64,000 nucleotides of DNA from Cotesia glomerata. Taxonomy: Eukaryota; Arthropoda; Insecta; Hymenoptera; Braconidae. Numbering within the stretch: position 1 is the stretch's first letter; each line of letters starts with the position of its first letter. Below the pieces are notes generated by a model. The model ran no database searches. It had not been told where the DNA came from and saw only the letters and a list, made by a program, of their open reading frames with translations. The stretch spans positions 25,283,152 through 25,347,151 of the forward strand of contig NC_058160.1 of NCBI RefSeq assembly GCF_020080835.1. Reading direction: 5' to 3'. Below, one piece after another: positions 47,407 through 59,747 of the stretch. The translations under genes and the position numbers were made by a program.

Positions 47407-47971
47407 TAATTATTTATGTAGCAAAAAATTCTACATTACCTATAGAGAGTAGATTATATGAAGACGGAGAAGAAACAGGAAAACCGGTTAGTTGTTATAA
47501 AAATATTGTTTCCTCTTTTTACATTACAATGTACATGCGATGCAAGTATGTACCCACCATTACTTTACCACTCTCTCAATACAAGTAAAGAGTACAACCG
47601 ATCTGAGTATATTGTCAACGTATCTGCGGTCGCTGCCACCACCGTAACTCTACTACCTGCATCCGATTCTATTCTCCTGGTAATGCTGTCTAGGAGCAAG
47701 AGCTAGGAAATCGGTAGCAGGATCACCGCTACCAGCCAAGGTAGCAACAACAACAGTAATCACGCACTCTGTACCTCTCTACGGTACATACTACGGCGCT
47801 TCTTTTATGCTTTCTCAATATTTTATAATTTTATATTTTGTTTTTAAATAATAAAAACAATATTTGTTGTAAAATATAAACTTTTTTTATATTAAATATA
47901 CAAATTTACATTATTTACAATTAAATTAATAGTTAAATATGATAAAATTTATAATTCTTTAGAAGGTTATT
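47131..47971. other. Convergent intergenic region, obst-E / WDR6
   Basis: 3' UTRs of two genes facing each other. Contains the (AAT)n tract and a less AT-rich stretch at 47500-47790 with GTAGCAACAACAACAG-like words and no supported open frame. Confidence 0.5.
47316..47404. repeat. (AAT)n microsatellite
   Basis: Nearly 90 bases of uninterrupted trinucleotide repeat. The poly-Asn frame across it is an artefact. Confidence 0.97.
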
Positions 47972-50900
47972 TTATTCATCGAATTGTATAACTTCTATTC
48001 CTTGCCCGTAAACACAAGCTAATTGTTTGTTGTTATTGTTATTTGATAAGAATGTTAAGCCGTGTACGTCAGCCACGGAAGTTAATTTTATTAATTTAAT
48101 CAATGGAGTTACTGATAAAATTGACTTGTTGAATGAGTAATGGTACATTACTATTCGCTGGTCTATTGCAACGCTTGCAAAGTTATTTTCTCCATAAAAT
48201 TTTACACCTAAAGAAGAAAATATAATTTATTAATTAATCAATACTTGAGTCACAGAAAATTTTAGTAAATATTTTTTTATGAGTATAATTAATTAAAAAA
48301 GAAAATTAATAGAAACTATTAATATTATGACGGAACTTTTGTAATTTCTAGGAATTAATCATTTTTTTCTCAAATAAAAGACATTTAAAAGTAAATCTTA
48401 ATAATTGTAAATTAATTAATAATGATACAGAGGAGAAATTATCGAAACAAAATATAACTTTATAAATTTACAAATATCCATGGATAATTAAATTATTATT
48501 TAATTTTTAATTAACATACCTGTAATCTGAGCGCAATGAATTAACGAAGAATTCCAATCAGCTATTAATTTAGCTTCGAACTCTGTATGATTTGATTTAA
48601 CAATATTGAATATTGTTAAACAAATTTTGTTATCATCGCCTCCGGTCAATAGCAAATAATTGTCGTTTTTCTTACAAAAGTCATAACTATTAATACCAGA
48701 CTGGTGTGAAATCCAGAGTTTAAATGGCTCTTTAGTATTTTTATCATTCAAACTTCCTTCAATCATTGAATTAACCGACCACAGATTAATAAATCCATCA
48801 GTAGCCATACTGATAAGAATTAATTCTTTTTCATGTACAAACGTATGAATTTTTATAATACAACGATTGTAATAAGAAATTTCATTGACCATTTTAATAT
48901 CTCGCAAAGAAATATCATAAGACATAATTCTCAAAAACCCATCAGAGCAGGCAATGAAAATAATTATTTTATTTTCAGACTGCAAGTATGCTTGGACATC
49001 CATAAATCGTGTTTCTGGATCAATAAAGTAAGTCTGTTGTTTCTGCTGCCAAGTTTTCCGCCTGCTTTTGTCAATATCACGTATCATGAATTTTGCGAGT
49101 TCTGCAACAGTTACATCATTATTCGTCAGAATATTTTTATCCAAATCGATGGAAATTTCCCATACTTTAATCTGAGCTCTTCCGCCAACAGTGAACACCA
49201 AATTTTTAGTTTCTTCATGTGTGTCAACCAAATTAATAACTGCGATAGCTTTTATATTTGAAATATGACCATAATACGTATCTAAATAATTTAATTTAAG
49301 ATCATTTGTTTCTGAAAATTGCAAATTACTCAAACGTAAAGTACAATCCTCACTCGAAGAGATAAAAATCATATGTTTTTTATTAAAAATCGTTGGGAGT
49401 ATTTCAATAGAATGGATTTCTTTGGTATGGAAGCCAGTGATTAATGTATCACTAAATTGGCATAATATGTTGTCTGTCGTGTAAACTTGTTTATTTTTAA
49501 TGCAAGAAAATTTAATAACGTCATTCATATAAATACAATCCCATGATCTATGTCCACCTCCACAGGTTATCCTCAAAACAAGTATATTCAGTCTCATACT
49601 GTAAATTATAAATTCTATTTCCTTGAATCCAATGACAAAAAAATCATTATTTGTCTTCAGAGTTCTGCTGACCCATTCCATAGGCATTTTTTTAGCATCA
49701 AGCACTTTTAACAATGTGTCATTATTATCATTTATTATCAATTTATAAAATCTCAAAGTACCGTCACGACCAGTACTTATTAATTTATTATTCATAATTC
49801 CAAATGATTGAACTCCAAGACGTCCATGAATTTTATTAAAATTATACTGAGGATTTTTATTATCCGACTTTGTATTAAATCCGTAAACATTACCAGCACG
49901 ATCACCGCAAATAATTAAATTATTTATCATAATCGCGGATGTGGTCCAACATTCCCGGCTAGCTGGCAAAGTAAATTCATTTTGGACATCAAATTTATTA
50001 TCGTCATTTATTTTCAGTACTTTTAAATGACCTGCGTCACCACATATCAGCATCGAGCTGTCATCTAACCATTGAATAGAATAAATCTTCGTCTCCATTA
50101 CTCTTTCATCATCCTTAAACAATTCTAATTTATCATTTACTTCATGAAACAAATCGACATATCCATCTTTGGACGCGAATGCAATAAGTTTTCGATTGGG
50201 AGATACCTGCATCAAGCAATAGCTCTTGTATCTCGGCAAAATAATCGAGTCTTTTGGAGCAAGCTCTCGATCGTAAGTCAACAATTGTCCGTTGTCTACA
50301 AAAATAACAAGTGTTCCACAGTGTAAATATGACAAGTACTTTGGAATTTGTTTGTCTGTAAATGATAGCTTAGGAAGCAATTCCGTGGTCGGTTTGTTAA
50401 GTGGCCAGCAATTGACACCACCGTTTGCTCCACCAGTGAAAATTGTGGATTTGTCTTTTGATACCTCAAGAGTCCAGACTGCTGAGCCTTCATGCGCTAT
50501 TATTTTATTGCATACTTCTCCTTCTAGGGTCCAAATAAAAATATATGAATCCTTGAAAAAAATATTGTGATATTAATTGCATTAAAATAAATTAATTTTT
50601 TTTTTTTTAATTGACTAAGATAATTACCTCTCCTACACTAATTATTTTATCATTAACTATTAATGATTTCCATACACGCGCAGTATGACCAAACATTGTT
50701 GCTTTAAGAACAATTGTTAAATTACTCCAATTGTCAGTTTCATTTATTGAATTGTTAATTTGCCACAGTCTTACGGTTCGATCATCTGAAGTTGAAGTAA
50801 TCAATTTTTGTCGTTGATCGTAAAAAATAGAAAATATCACGCCCTAAAAATAAGTTAAATTTTTTATTAATTTAGTGATTATCAATTATCAATTTTCGTT

Positions 50901-52496
50901 TTGTTTTTCTCTTCTCAGATCTCTTAAATCTATCTTCTCTTTACAAATACTATTTATTGTATATAAGCATAACTAAACAGAGTCTCCATCAACAATATTA
51001 TTATATTAAATTAACAATAATCATGATAATGTAAATAGCCGATTGACGTTAGTGTATTAAATAAATAAATAAATAAATAAACATTTTACACATGAAAATG
51101 TAACATATTGTTGTAAATTGCCGAGGGCGTTTCTTTACAAATAAATGAATAAATTTATAAATAACTAGCCGTCCGCCCCGGCTTCGCACGGGTAATTAAA
51201 AAAAATTTTTAAATCAATCATAATACAATATAGCCTATTTTACTCGGGGATAGTGTAGCTTCCCAACAGTAAAATAATTTTTCAAATCAGTTTAGTAGTT
51301 TCGGAGCCTATTCAATACAAACAAACAAACAAACAAACAAACAACCAATCAAACAAACAATCAAATCTTTCCTCTTTATAATATTAGTATAGAAGTATAG
51401 ATTATTTATCAATAAGCGTATGATTATTACCTTGTGTCCTTTTAAGCGATACAAGACTTTAATATCTTTTGAATTATCAATTTTTGTATTGACTGTCCAT
51501 ATTAAAATTTCTTTGAATACTGTACCGCTGAATACTACAACTTGATCTTTTTCCGCAGAAATACAACCGCTGTACCTATTTATTCAATTAAGGATAATAT
51601 ATGTAACCCAGAATCACTCGGTGAAAATAACTACACTTATGGTTACAGTTATAACTATGTTCTTTTATGAAAATTAAGTTAGCCAACGTCTAAAAATTTT
51701 TATAATTTTTTTTATTGAAAAAATTATCACAAAAAAATAAGAAAAAAAAATTTCATTTGTAAAAAACTTGAAAAATGCAATTTTAAAAAAATATATTTTT
51801 TTTCCAATTTAATGAATAAAAAAAAAATTAAAAACGTTGGCTAACTTTAGTATTGTTGTTCTTTTTATAATTACTATTGGAGAACATTAAAAACAAATAT
51901 TTAAGAAATTTTTAAGGATACAGTATACACTTTTCTTCGCACAATACATTAGTGTACTTCTTGGACAATGTATTATATAAATATAAATTATTATGTGCAA
52001 ATAAAACATAAATATCTTCTATGTTGTTTATTGAAAAAAAATTAGAGCTTATTATCCAGTCGTTAAAAATATGCTGAGATAATTTATTTACTCTGAAAAA
52101 AATAAATTTTTTTTAAACTGATAAATCTACTCTTTAAATTATAAATAAAATTTTAAACTTACATAATTTTGTCTTCAATTATTTCATATGAAAAAATACT
52201 TAAATATTTTCCTCCAAAAATAATTAACTTATCAGACCCATTTTGGACAATATCATGAATGATGTCTTGATGGCCAGTTTCAATTATTGACTTACATTTT
52301 AAATTAATATTACTGAAAATATTCAACTTGGTGCCAATACCTAGAAAAATAAATAAAATTTTTATTTAACAATTACTACATGCAATTTTAACAATAACAA
52401 CAACAATAAAGTGGATTAATGATACTAACCTACAAATATGTAATCATCAACACAACGAATAGCTAAAATATCATGACAAATATCTACAGATAACAT
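47972..52496 (-). CDS. WDR6: WDR6-like WD40 protein, tRNA 2'-O-methylation cofactor
   Basis: Six exons read on the - strand: 52496-52430, 52340-52163, 51575-51431, 50843-50628, 50551-48520, 48207-47972; 957 aa and in frame throughout. Many WD40 blades are visible, e.g. SDDRTVRLWQI (with FGHTARVW next to it), GRDGTLRFYKL, SSEDCTLRL, GGRAQIKVWEI, CSDGFLRIM and ATDGFINLWSV. The motif order and length resemble WDR6 (yeast Trm734/Rtt10), which pairs with FTSJ1/Trm7 to methylate the ribose at position 34 of certain tRNAs in the cytoplasm. The start MLSVDICHDILAIRC is the first ATG after a short AT-rich leader. One large exon encodes about two thirds of the protein. Introns 2 and 3 carry a MITE and a LINE-like remnant. 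Confidence in a WD40 protein is very high; in WDR6 specifically, good. Confidence 0.88.
51163..51402. mobile_element. LINE/RTE-like 3' fragment
   Basis: It begins near CTAGCCGTCCGCCCCGGCTT and contains a (CAAA)n run followed by CTTTCCTCTTTATAATATTA, a tail pattern common in insect RTE-type LINEs and derived SINEs. No reverse transcriptase coding remains. It lies in intron 3 of WDR6. Confidence 0.45.
51676..51847. mobile_element. AAGTTAGCCGAC MITE, copy 3
   Basis: About 172 bp, with AAGTTAGCCAACGTC at the left and ACGTTGGCTAACTT at the right, in intron 2 of WDR6. The compensated C/T change in both ends keeps the inverted repeat. Confidence 0.8.
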
Positions 52497-54674
52497 CTTG
52501 AAATAACTAATTTTAGTTAAGATAATTGAGTATTACAAACAAATGTACTTATTTAATTAATAGTTTTTGAAAAATACAATAAACTTCTCCGAAGCGTCAA
52601 CCACGTGTGTTTGTCAACAGTTTTCAAACACACTGGATAATAACAATCATGACGAGCATGCGCGTAATCATCGGTTTTAATTAGAGGATAAAATCTTAAA
52701 ATGATGTAAATGAACTTTCTTCAATTTTTATGTGTTTAAATTAAATAAATTAAATAAAATAAAGAATTCTGAAAAAATAGATTTCAGTTTTAGTCAATAT
52801 TTTATTTTATATTATTTTAAAAAAGAAAAAATATTAGAGCTGTAAACATTTGGCTCACACATTGCAGTTCTAGCCGGATTTTTTTACACGCTTTATATTT
52901 TTATGGTTTCTATTCTATGAAGTGGTAAGTAGGTACTTGAACCTTGAGCAATAAAACTAAGTTTGTATGTGGAAAATTTTTAAATACAGAGCTCTCATTT
53001 TGTATGAAGAAACCAGAGATTTATAAAATACAAACATCAGAATTATAAATAATTCTAAAGTTGAAAGACATTTTATAGTTTTTTAGAATTTTATAACAAA
53101 AAAATTGTAACAGTAAAAAAATTATACTTAAAAATTGTAATATTTAAAATAAATTTTAAATAAAATCCCAAGATGGTGAAATTTCTGTATGCCATAAAAG
53201 TTAACAGTCACATCATTTCAATTTTTTTTTTAACAAACAAATTTGTTCCAAAAAATTATTTAAAAAAAATTGCATTTCTAATTTTTTAAAATTTCTACAG
53301 TAAATTTTTTTTTTCTCATATTTTTTTCCAAAATTTATTTGTTACTAAAACTCTTAAAATTATCAAATATCTATTAAATTAATTTTCATTATTTCTGCTA
53401 ATTTCAGTGTCATAATTATAATTATGTAATTAGTCTTTAATCTCAATTGATTCCGTCTTTTGAAAAGAGATGTATTCTTTGAATATTTAATTTTAATCGA
53501 AGTATGAAATTCGATGACATATTTATTTTTTTAATTTATTAAGTAATGCGTGAATGAAAAATATCACCTGTTGAAGTGTTTATCATTTAGAGTATATATA
53601 ATTTTTTTTTTATATATTTTTTCTTTACATTTATCATAATAATTATCATAAAAAATGTAAAATTAATTTATCTTTACAATCGAGCAATGAAATATTTAAT
53701 TACTACTCTAAAGTTTCAGCAGCTGTCGTTTAAATAAAATAATTTTCAACGCATCGCATATGTTGATTTTTATTATATCACATAAATTATAGTTTTCTTA
53801 GTTACCATCTCCAGTAGACAAAGATAGGTTTGCCAGTCCAGCTGTCAAATGTCAAATATTTTTCTTTAATTTTCTATGATGTCAGTTAAATGATACAAAA
53901 ACGTCAAAGGACTGGTATTTATCTTTATAAAAAATTATGGATTCAAAATTTCTGAAAATTATGTCACATAAATTGATAAAAATTTCTGTCTGTTGATGTT
54001 TGTTTACAAAAAAAATTTTCTGGTACGTTTTTATTACAATAAAATAATAACAAGTGATTAAAAAAAAAAATAATTGCTATTTTATCGATGAGTCAACGTG
54101 AGAAAAATTAAAAGTATAAAAATGAAATTAACGCACTGATTTATTGACAAGTATAGGTTATAATAGGTAAACCATTTTTTATTATCACTCAAAAATTGAC
54201 ATCAGGTGATTTTGTTATGAGTTGTTAATTTATTATTACTAATAATAATCATTGTTTGTATTTTGTTTTAATATTATTATGTAAGATTTTTGGAAGAATT
54301 TTGATAAATTTATTTGTATATATTGAATAATTAAAATTGCCATAACAAAATTATTTCTGTCAAAGGTATGTTTTAATTTATAATACTGAAGTTAGTCGTC
54401 AGCTGTTAATTTTAAAAATTTTTTTAATAAATTAGTTACAATAAAAAAATGCTTCTAAAAATTTTCACTTGTAATTTTTATTAATTTTCACAAGTGGAAC
54501 TTTTTAATTATATTTTTTTTTATCATAATTTAATTGCTATGAAATTCTAAAAAAATTTTTAATATCTGTCAACTTCAATATTGTTTTAATTTCCAATATT
54601 TAAAATATATTTTAATTTTATTTGTACTTTTAGATATTTATTATTGAAACAAGAAAAAAAAATAAAATAAAATT
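52497..54674. other. Divergent intergenic region, WDR6 / ChaC2
   Basis: The two genes point away from each other, so both promoters should lie here. The sequence is AT-rich, with no TATA or initiator I would name. A possible non-coding exon of ChaC2 could end at the GTATGT donor near 54366 and rejoin after TACTTTTAG at 54633; this is not certain. Confidence 0.4.
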
Positions 54675-55360
54675 ATGTGGGTGTTTGGTTATGGATCATT
54701 GATATGGAAAGTTGATTTTCCGTATGAAAGGAAACTTGTTGGTTACATCAAAGGTTATATCAGAAGATTTTATCAAAAGAGCACTGATCACCGCGGAGTA
54801 CCATCTAAAGTAATTATTTATTCATTTACTCAGTCAACTATAAATATTTATTTACAATTAACTAATCATTTAAATTTCAGCCCGGACGTGTGGTAACTCT
54901 ACTAGCATCAAATAATCCCGATGACCAAGTCTGGGGCGTTGCTTACAAGATAGCCACTGAAGACATCGACAGTGTTGTAAATCATTTAGATTTTCGTGAA
55001 AAAGGCGGCTATGAAAGAAAAAAAGTTCTTTTCTATCCTTGCAATCCAACTGCAGAAAACGCCAATAATTCGTCGAGATTAGGATTGATTTCTTCAGCGG
55101 ACCAAGAAGAAGAAAAACCTTTTCAATTAACAATTTACATTGGTCATGAAGACAATCCGAATTTCGCTGGTGCTGAAGACATCGAAACAATCGCCAGTCA
55201 TATTATAGATGCTCATGGCCCCAGTGGTGCTAATACTGAATATCTTTATAAACTTTCTTCTGCTATGAGAACGATAATGCCTGGAGTAATTGACGATCAT
55301 CTATTTGGGCTAGAAGCAGCTGTTAGACGATTGGATGATGACAAAAATAATGATTCATAA
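54675..55360 (+). CDS. CHAC2: ChaC2-type glutathione-specific gamma-glutamylcyclotransferase
   Basis: Two exons, 54675-54809 and 54881-55360; 204 aa (human CHAC2 is about 184). It converts glutathione to 5-oxoproline and Cys-Gly in the cytosol, controlling slow glutathione turnover. Residues 1-13 carry the substrate-loop motif [15 protein letters not shown]. Then come [23 protein letters not shown] and LDFREKGGY, whose Glu is the expected catalytic acid, and [10 protein letters not shown] near the C terminus. The intron falls between Ser-Lys and Pro-Gly. The extra length is an Asn/Ser/Glu-rich loop around residues 95-115 and a charged tail. The start has no competing upstream ATG in frame. 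Confidence 0.95.
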
Positions 55361-56162
55361 ATTATTCTTTCGTAAACAAATATTGATAATATTTTTATTT
55401 TCATTTTTGGTAATTTGACTACGTGGTAAAATTAAACTTGATTTTTTTTAATTTATTAATGCTTGCAATAGTAAAATCTATAAATTTTAATCTAAAAACA
55501 ATTTTTTTCCTTTTTCACGCAATTTATATACTTGCAATAATATGATAAATAAAATTTCGAATGCCTTTAGCTGAAACTTATTAAGGCCAAAGATAAAATA
55601 AACAAAATTTTATTCTTTAATTTCAGAAATTTAAATATTTGCATTATCATCATTGATTAAAAGTTTATTTTCCAAAGTTCAATGGGTTGAATTTAAATTT
55701 TAGTACAAAATTATATTTTTAAAATTGTACTAGTCATTAATAATTATTGACTTTAGAAGGACAGCTGTCAAAAAAATAACAAATTTTAAATCAAAATATT
55801 TATTATTTTATCGATATTTAATATTTATTGACCTCGATTGTCTGATATTTTTAAATTAAATAAATGTAAGATGTATAAATTTGTTATTTCAATAAAATAT
55901 TTTATTACTATGTCAAGTTTTAAATTATTATCTTATGATAAAAAAATTATCGAATTCAGTTGGAGTAATTACGATTTAATACTGATTTTTATGTCTAATA
56001 TTTAAAATTCCTAAAAAAACAAAATAAATTATCCTATCTAAAGATAAATATTTTAATGAAACTAAATTCCAAATTAAAAACAATAAAATGTTAATTTAAT
56101 TCATTAAAATAAAAAAATCTAAAAGTAACTCGATGACAGATAATAAATAATAATTACCCTGA
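55361..56162. other. AT-rich region before the assembly gap
   Basis: 3' flank of ChaC2. No exon of tweek or of any other gene is visible up to the Ns. Confidence 0.6.
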
Positions 56163-56262
56163 NNNNNNNNNNNNNNNNNNNNNNNNNNNNNNNNNNNNNN
56201 NNNNNNNNNNNNNNNNNNNNNNNNNNNNNNNNNNNNNNNNNNNNNNNNNNNNNNNNNNNNNN
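56163..56262. other. Assembly gap of 100 Ns
   Basis: Exactly 100 Ns, the usual placeholder for a gap of unknown size. The right edge falls inside a tweek exon. Confidence 0.99.
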
Positions 56263-59200
56263 CGCTCCAAGAATGGTTCCATTATGCTTTTGCTAATAGT
56301 GAAATTGATGGTATTTTATTTTTATTATTATCTTATAAATAATTATTTTAAAGAAATATTAAATTAACATTCATGGTCTTTTTAAAAATTATTTTATTAG
56401 TTATTATAATAGTATCTACATAGAAAAAAAAATTAAGTTAAATAAAGTAAATAATTTTGAAGAATTTCATCTTGATTTGAGTAGAAAAATTCTTAAATTA
56501 AGAAATTTTACTTGATTCAAGAATTTTTCGTCTTAATTCAAGACAACGAAACTCTTCGCAATTATTTTCTTGGTTTAAGGGGACCCGGTGGTCTAGCAGC
56601 CTAAAATTTAAGCTATTTTTTAAATTTTATTTCTATATAAAGGTAATGACTAATGTTTTCAAATTTTATTACACTTATTCTATTACTTATCAACTACACA
56701 AAAATGAAAATCAAAACAAAAAAAAAAACTTTTTTTAATTAGAAAAATGGCGCTGAAGTTCTCCTCTCCAAAAAAAATGGACCTGACTGGTGCGTGTCGA
56801 TTGATCTCTCCCTCTGATCTGAAATGAAAAAAAAAAAAAAAAGACTGATTTTTAATTAGTATAAGTATAGTTATCGTCGGAACTATAATAAAAAAAAAAA
56901 TATTTGACAAAATGGCGCGTAAGTAAAGTACGAATCTGAAACTCGTTTTCAAAAAATATTTTTAACTAATTAAAAATAATTTTTTTGTCTTAATTTTCAT
57001 TTTTGTGTAGTTAATAAGTAATAGAATAAGTGTAAAAAAATTTGAAAGCATTAGTCAATACCTTCATACAGAAATACAATTTTTTAAAATAGCTTAAATT
57101 TTTCTCTTGATTCAAGTTAATTTTTTTTTCTGTGTATATTTGGAGAAATTTAAAATTTTTATAAAATTTCAGAAGTTGATCGGTTTCCGTCTGTCGAACG
57201 AGAGCGTTCAGAGACAACGGCTGACGGCAATACAAGCCGCGGTAGAAGCACATCATCGACATCCGGAAAACTTCAAGAGCACTCACATACACGCGAAATA
57301 ATATTCGCGTTACCGTCGTTACAGCTGCATCTTAAAACGGAGCATTTACAAACAGCCAAAACACCGGATGTTATAAGTACGTATTTTTTAATATTTCATA
57401 ATAGTATCATTTTATAAACATATATTTTACATATATGTTATGTAATCATTAAAATCATATGTGTTGCATCTGCCAATATTATAAAGTCATAACTTATAAC
57501 GGTTATTGTGTCATCCTCGGAGTAATTTTATTTAATATTGCAACAGAGCTTTAAATCTCGTTTTTTATTTTTATAACTAATTTTAATTGAATACTTTTGG
57601 TAATTTTTTTTTATTCTGTAAATTAAACGCTCAGTTAATTTATTATAATTTCAGTTTGGTATTTTGTATTTATATATAAATATATACATAATTATAATAA
57701 TTAATTATGATTATATGTATATATAGTGGTAATTAGCTATAATCGTTTTCCATTGCCTTCATAGTGGTATATTAGAATTCTTCTAATAGTGAAACTGCAA
57801 TTCTCTTTTTTCTCTATGTATTTTTTTAGGACTGCCTAGACATATAATATATAGTAAGTACAAATAAGTAACAAATGGTTAAAAGAAAAATTTATTTAAA
57901 ATTAAAGCATTTTATTGAAACGTATTGAGCAAGAATTTTCAATAGCAGTAGAGTAATATATTAATAATATTAATATATACTTGTAATACCACTTTCCCGA
58001 ATTTAAAATTTAGTTGCCTAGAGTTTTATTTGCATGAAGTAGCAGAGTCTTGTTACTAGGCTAACAAATAAAATTTTAGTTATTAAACAATGTTAAAAAT
58101 TAAGCAAATTCACTTTATTAATATTAATTTAAAATATAATTAATAAATCCATTTTTATTCCTGTGTACTAGGCGAGAAACCACTGGTAGAATGCAGCTTT
58201 ATCACGGAATTCGAGGACCACATATTCGTCACTGTAGATGCAGAGGCATTTTTCTTTTTGCACGATCTCATCAGTTCTTATCACAAAGAAAAAGAACGAG
58301 TGGTAATTTATTTATATTTTTTTATTTATTTAAATTCATTAATTTATTTAAATTATTAATTATTATTCGGATTTATTAGTACGCTACCCAAGGTGCAGGA
58401 GCATCAAGAGCTTACAGTCCAGATCCGCAGGATAAAAAACGTGCTACTACAAGTACTGCGAGTGCTTCAACATCAACAGCTACTTCTTCAACTATGACTG
58501 AGGAAGAGAAGAAACAATCAAATAAACAATTTGATCCTGCTGAAATGTTCATCAAAGATTGGCGATCTTATCGATGTAAAACTTGGCATTTAGAGCCGAC
58601 TGTCAGGTAATATTAATGAATAAAAATTTTTTAAATAATTTAATAAAAAACTAATAACCTTGCAGTCACTATGTGACTGCCGTGACTTGTGAACTATAAA
58701 TAAAAAAAATATTACTTTATTAAATAATGACTTGTTAAATTGCACTGTATTTTTTTAACTGTTGACGTTTTTAAAGATATAAGTTCATCCCGATGTTACA
58801 CTTATCGAAAGCTTTCATTTGAGTACCCTCATGCATTTTGATATATTTTTCATATATACATATATATAATGTATAAAAATATATAAAAAATTGATGTGGG
58901 TACTCAAATGAAAGGTCTCGATGAATGTAATGTAGGAGTTAGCTTACATCTTTAAAAATGTCAATGGTTCACAAGATATAAGGTCATTTCTTAATTATGT
59001 TAAATTGCACTGTACTTTCTTAACTATTGATGTTTTTAAATATATAAGCTCATCTCGATGTTACACTCATCAAGAGCTTTCATTTGAGTACCCACATGCA
59101 TTTTGATAAATTTTTCATGTATACATATATATAATATATATAAATATATGAAATATTGATGTGGGTACTCAAATGAAAGCTCTTGATGAGTGTAACATCG

Positions 59201-59747
59201 GGAGGAGCTTATATCTTCAAAAATGTCAATAGTCTACGAGATACAAGGTCATTTCTTAATTATGTATCTAGAGATAGAGAATTTTCGAATGCGGCCTAAA
59301 TACTTATCATCATAAATTGACTATCGGTGAGAATGATATGAAACCTTAAAAAGGCACAAATTCAAATTAAGACCTTTGCAATGACACTAAATTTCACTTT
59401 AAAAAATCGATTTTATCATATGGCTATCCTGGACACAAAATTTTTTTTATTTTTTTAATAATATAGATAATATTATGAATAAAAATTCTTAAAATAATTT
59501 AATAAAAAATTATGCATATATATATAATTTTCTTTATTATTATAGATTAATATCTTGGGCTGGAAAAAGTATTGAACCATATGGTATTGACTATATACTT
59601 CAAAAATTGGGATTTTCACATGCGCGTACAACAATACCTAAGTGGATACAACGTGGGTTCATGGATCCACTTGACAAAGTACTAGCAGTTCTTATGCTGA
59701 GAATGGTGATGGCTGTCCGTGAAGATCCTTCTGATAATAATAAGTAA
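56263..59747 (+). CDS. tweek: tweek / BLTP1 (KIAA1109), C-terminal part only
   Basis: Five exons remain: 56263-56310 (cut by the gap), 57173-57376, 58172-58302, 58380-58606, 59546-59747. The joined frame reads LQEWFHYAFANSEID, EVDRFPSVERERSE, FALPSLQLHLKTEH, VECSFITEFEDHIFVTVDAE, FDPAEMFIKDWRSY, CKTWHLEPTVRLISWAGKSI, LQKLGFSHARTTIPKWIQRG and FMDPLDKVLAVLMLRMV, the highly conserved end of the bridge-like lipid-transfer protein family. In Drosophila, tweek acts at membrane contact sites in phosphoinositide balance and synaptic vesicle recycling. The whole protein is about 5000 residues, so more than 95% is missing. AATAAA occurs within about 15 bases of the stop. A Ser/Thr-rich insert follows ATQGAGAS in exon 4. 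Assignment is from memory of conserved motifs and is strong. Confidence 0.93.
56418..57137. mobile_element. Nested MITEs in a tweek intron
   Basis: The outer element runs from ACATAGAAAAAAAAATTAAG to TTTTTTTTTCTGTGTAT, with mirrored TTGATTCAAG words. Inside, 56603-57101 is another element whose arms of about 105 bp mirror each other (AAATTTAAGCTATTTT, AATGACTAATG, ACTTATTCTATTACTTAT). Confidence 0.75.
58736..59268. repeat. Two tandem copies of a hairpin element in a tweek intron
   Basis: Each unit of about 266 bp starts TAAATTGCACTGTA and contains two mirrored arms (GATGTTACAC, CTTTCATTTGAGTACCC and their reverse complements) around an AT-rich loop of CATATATA words. Unit 2 starts near 59003. 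Confidence 0.85.

Noticed and set aside
47232..47588. Poly-Asn protein frame
   Set aside because: It is the (AAT)n microsatellite read in one frame.
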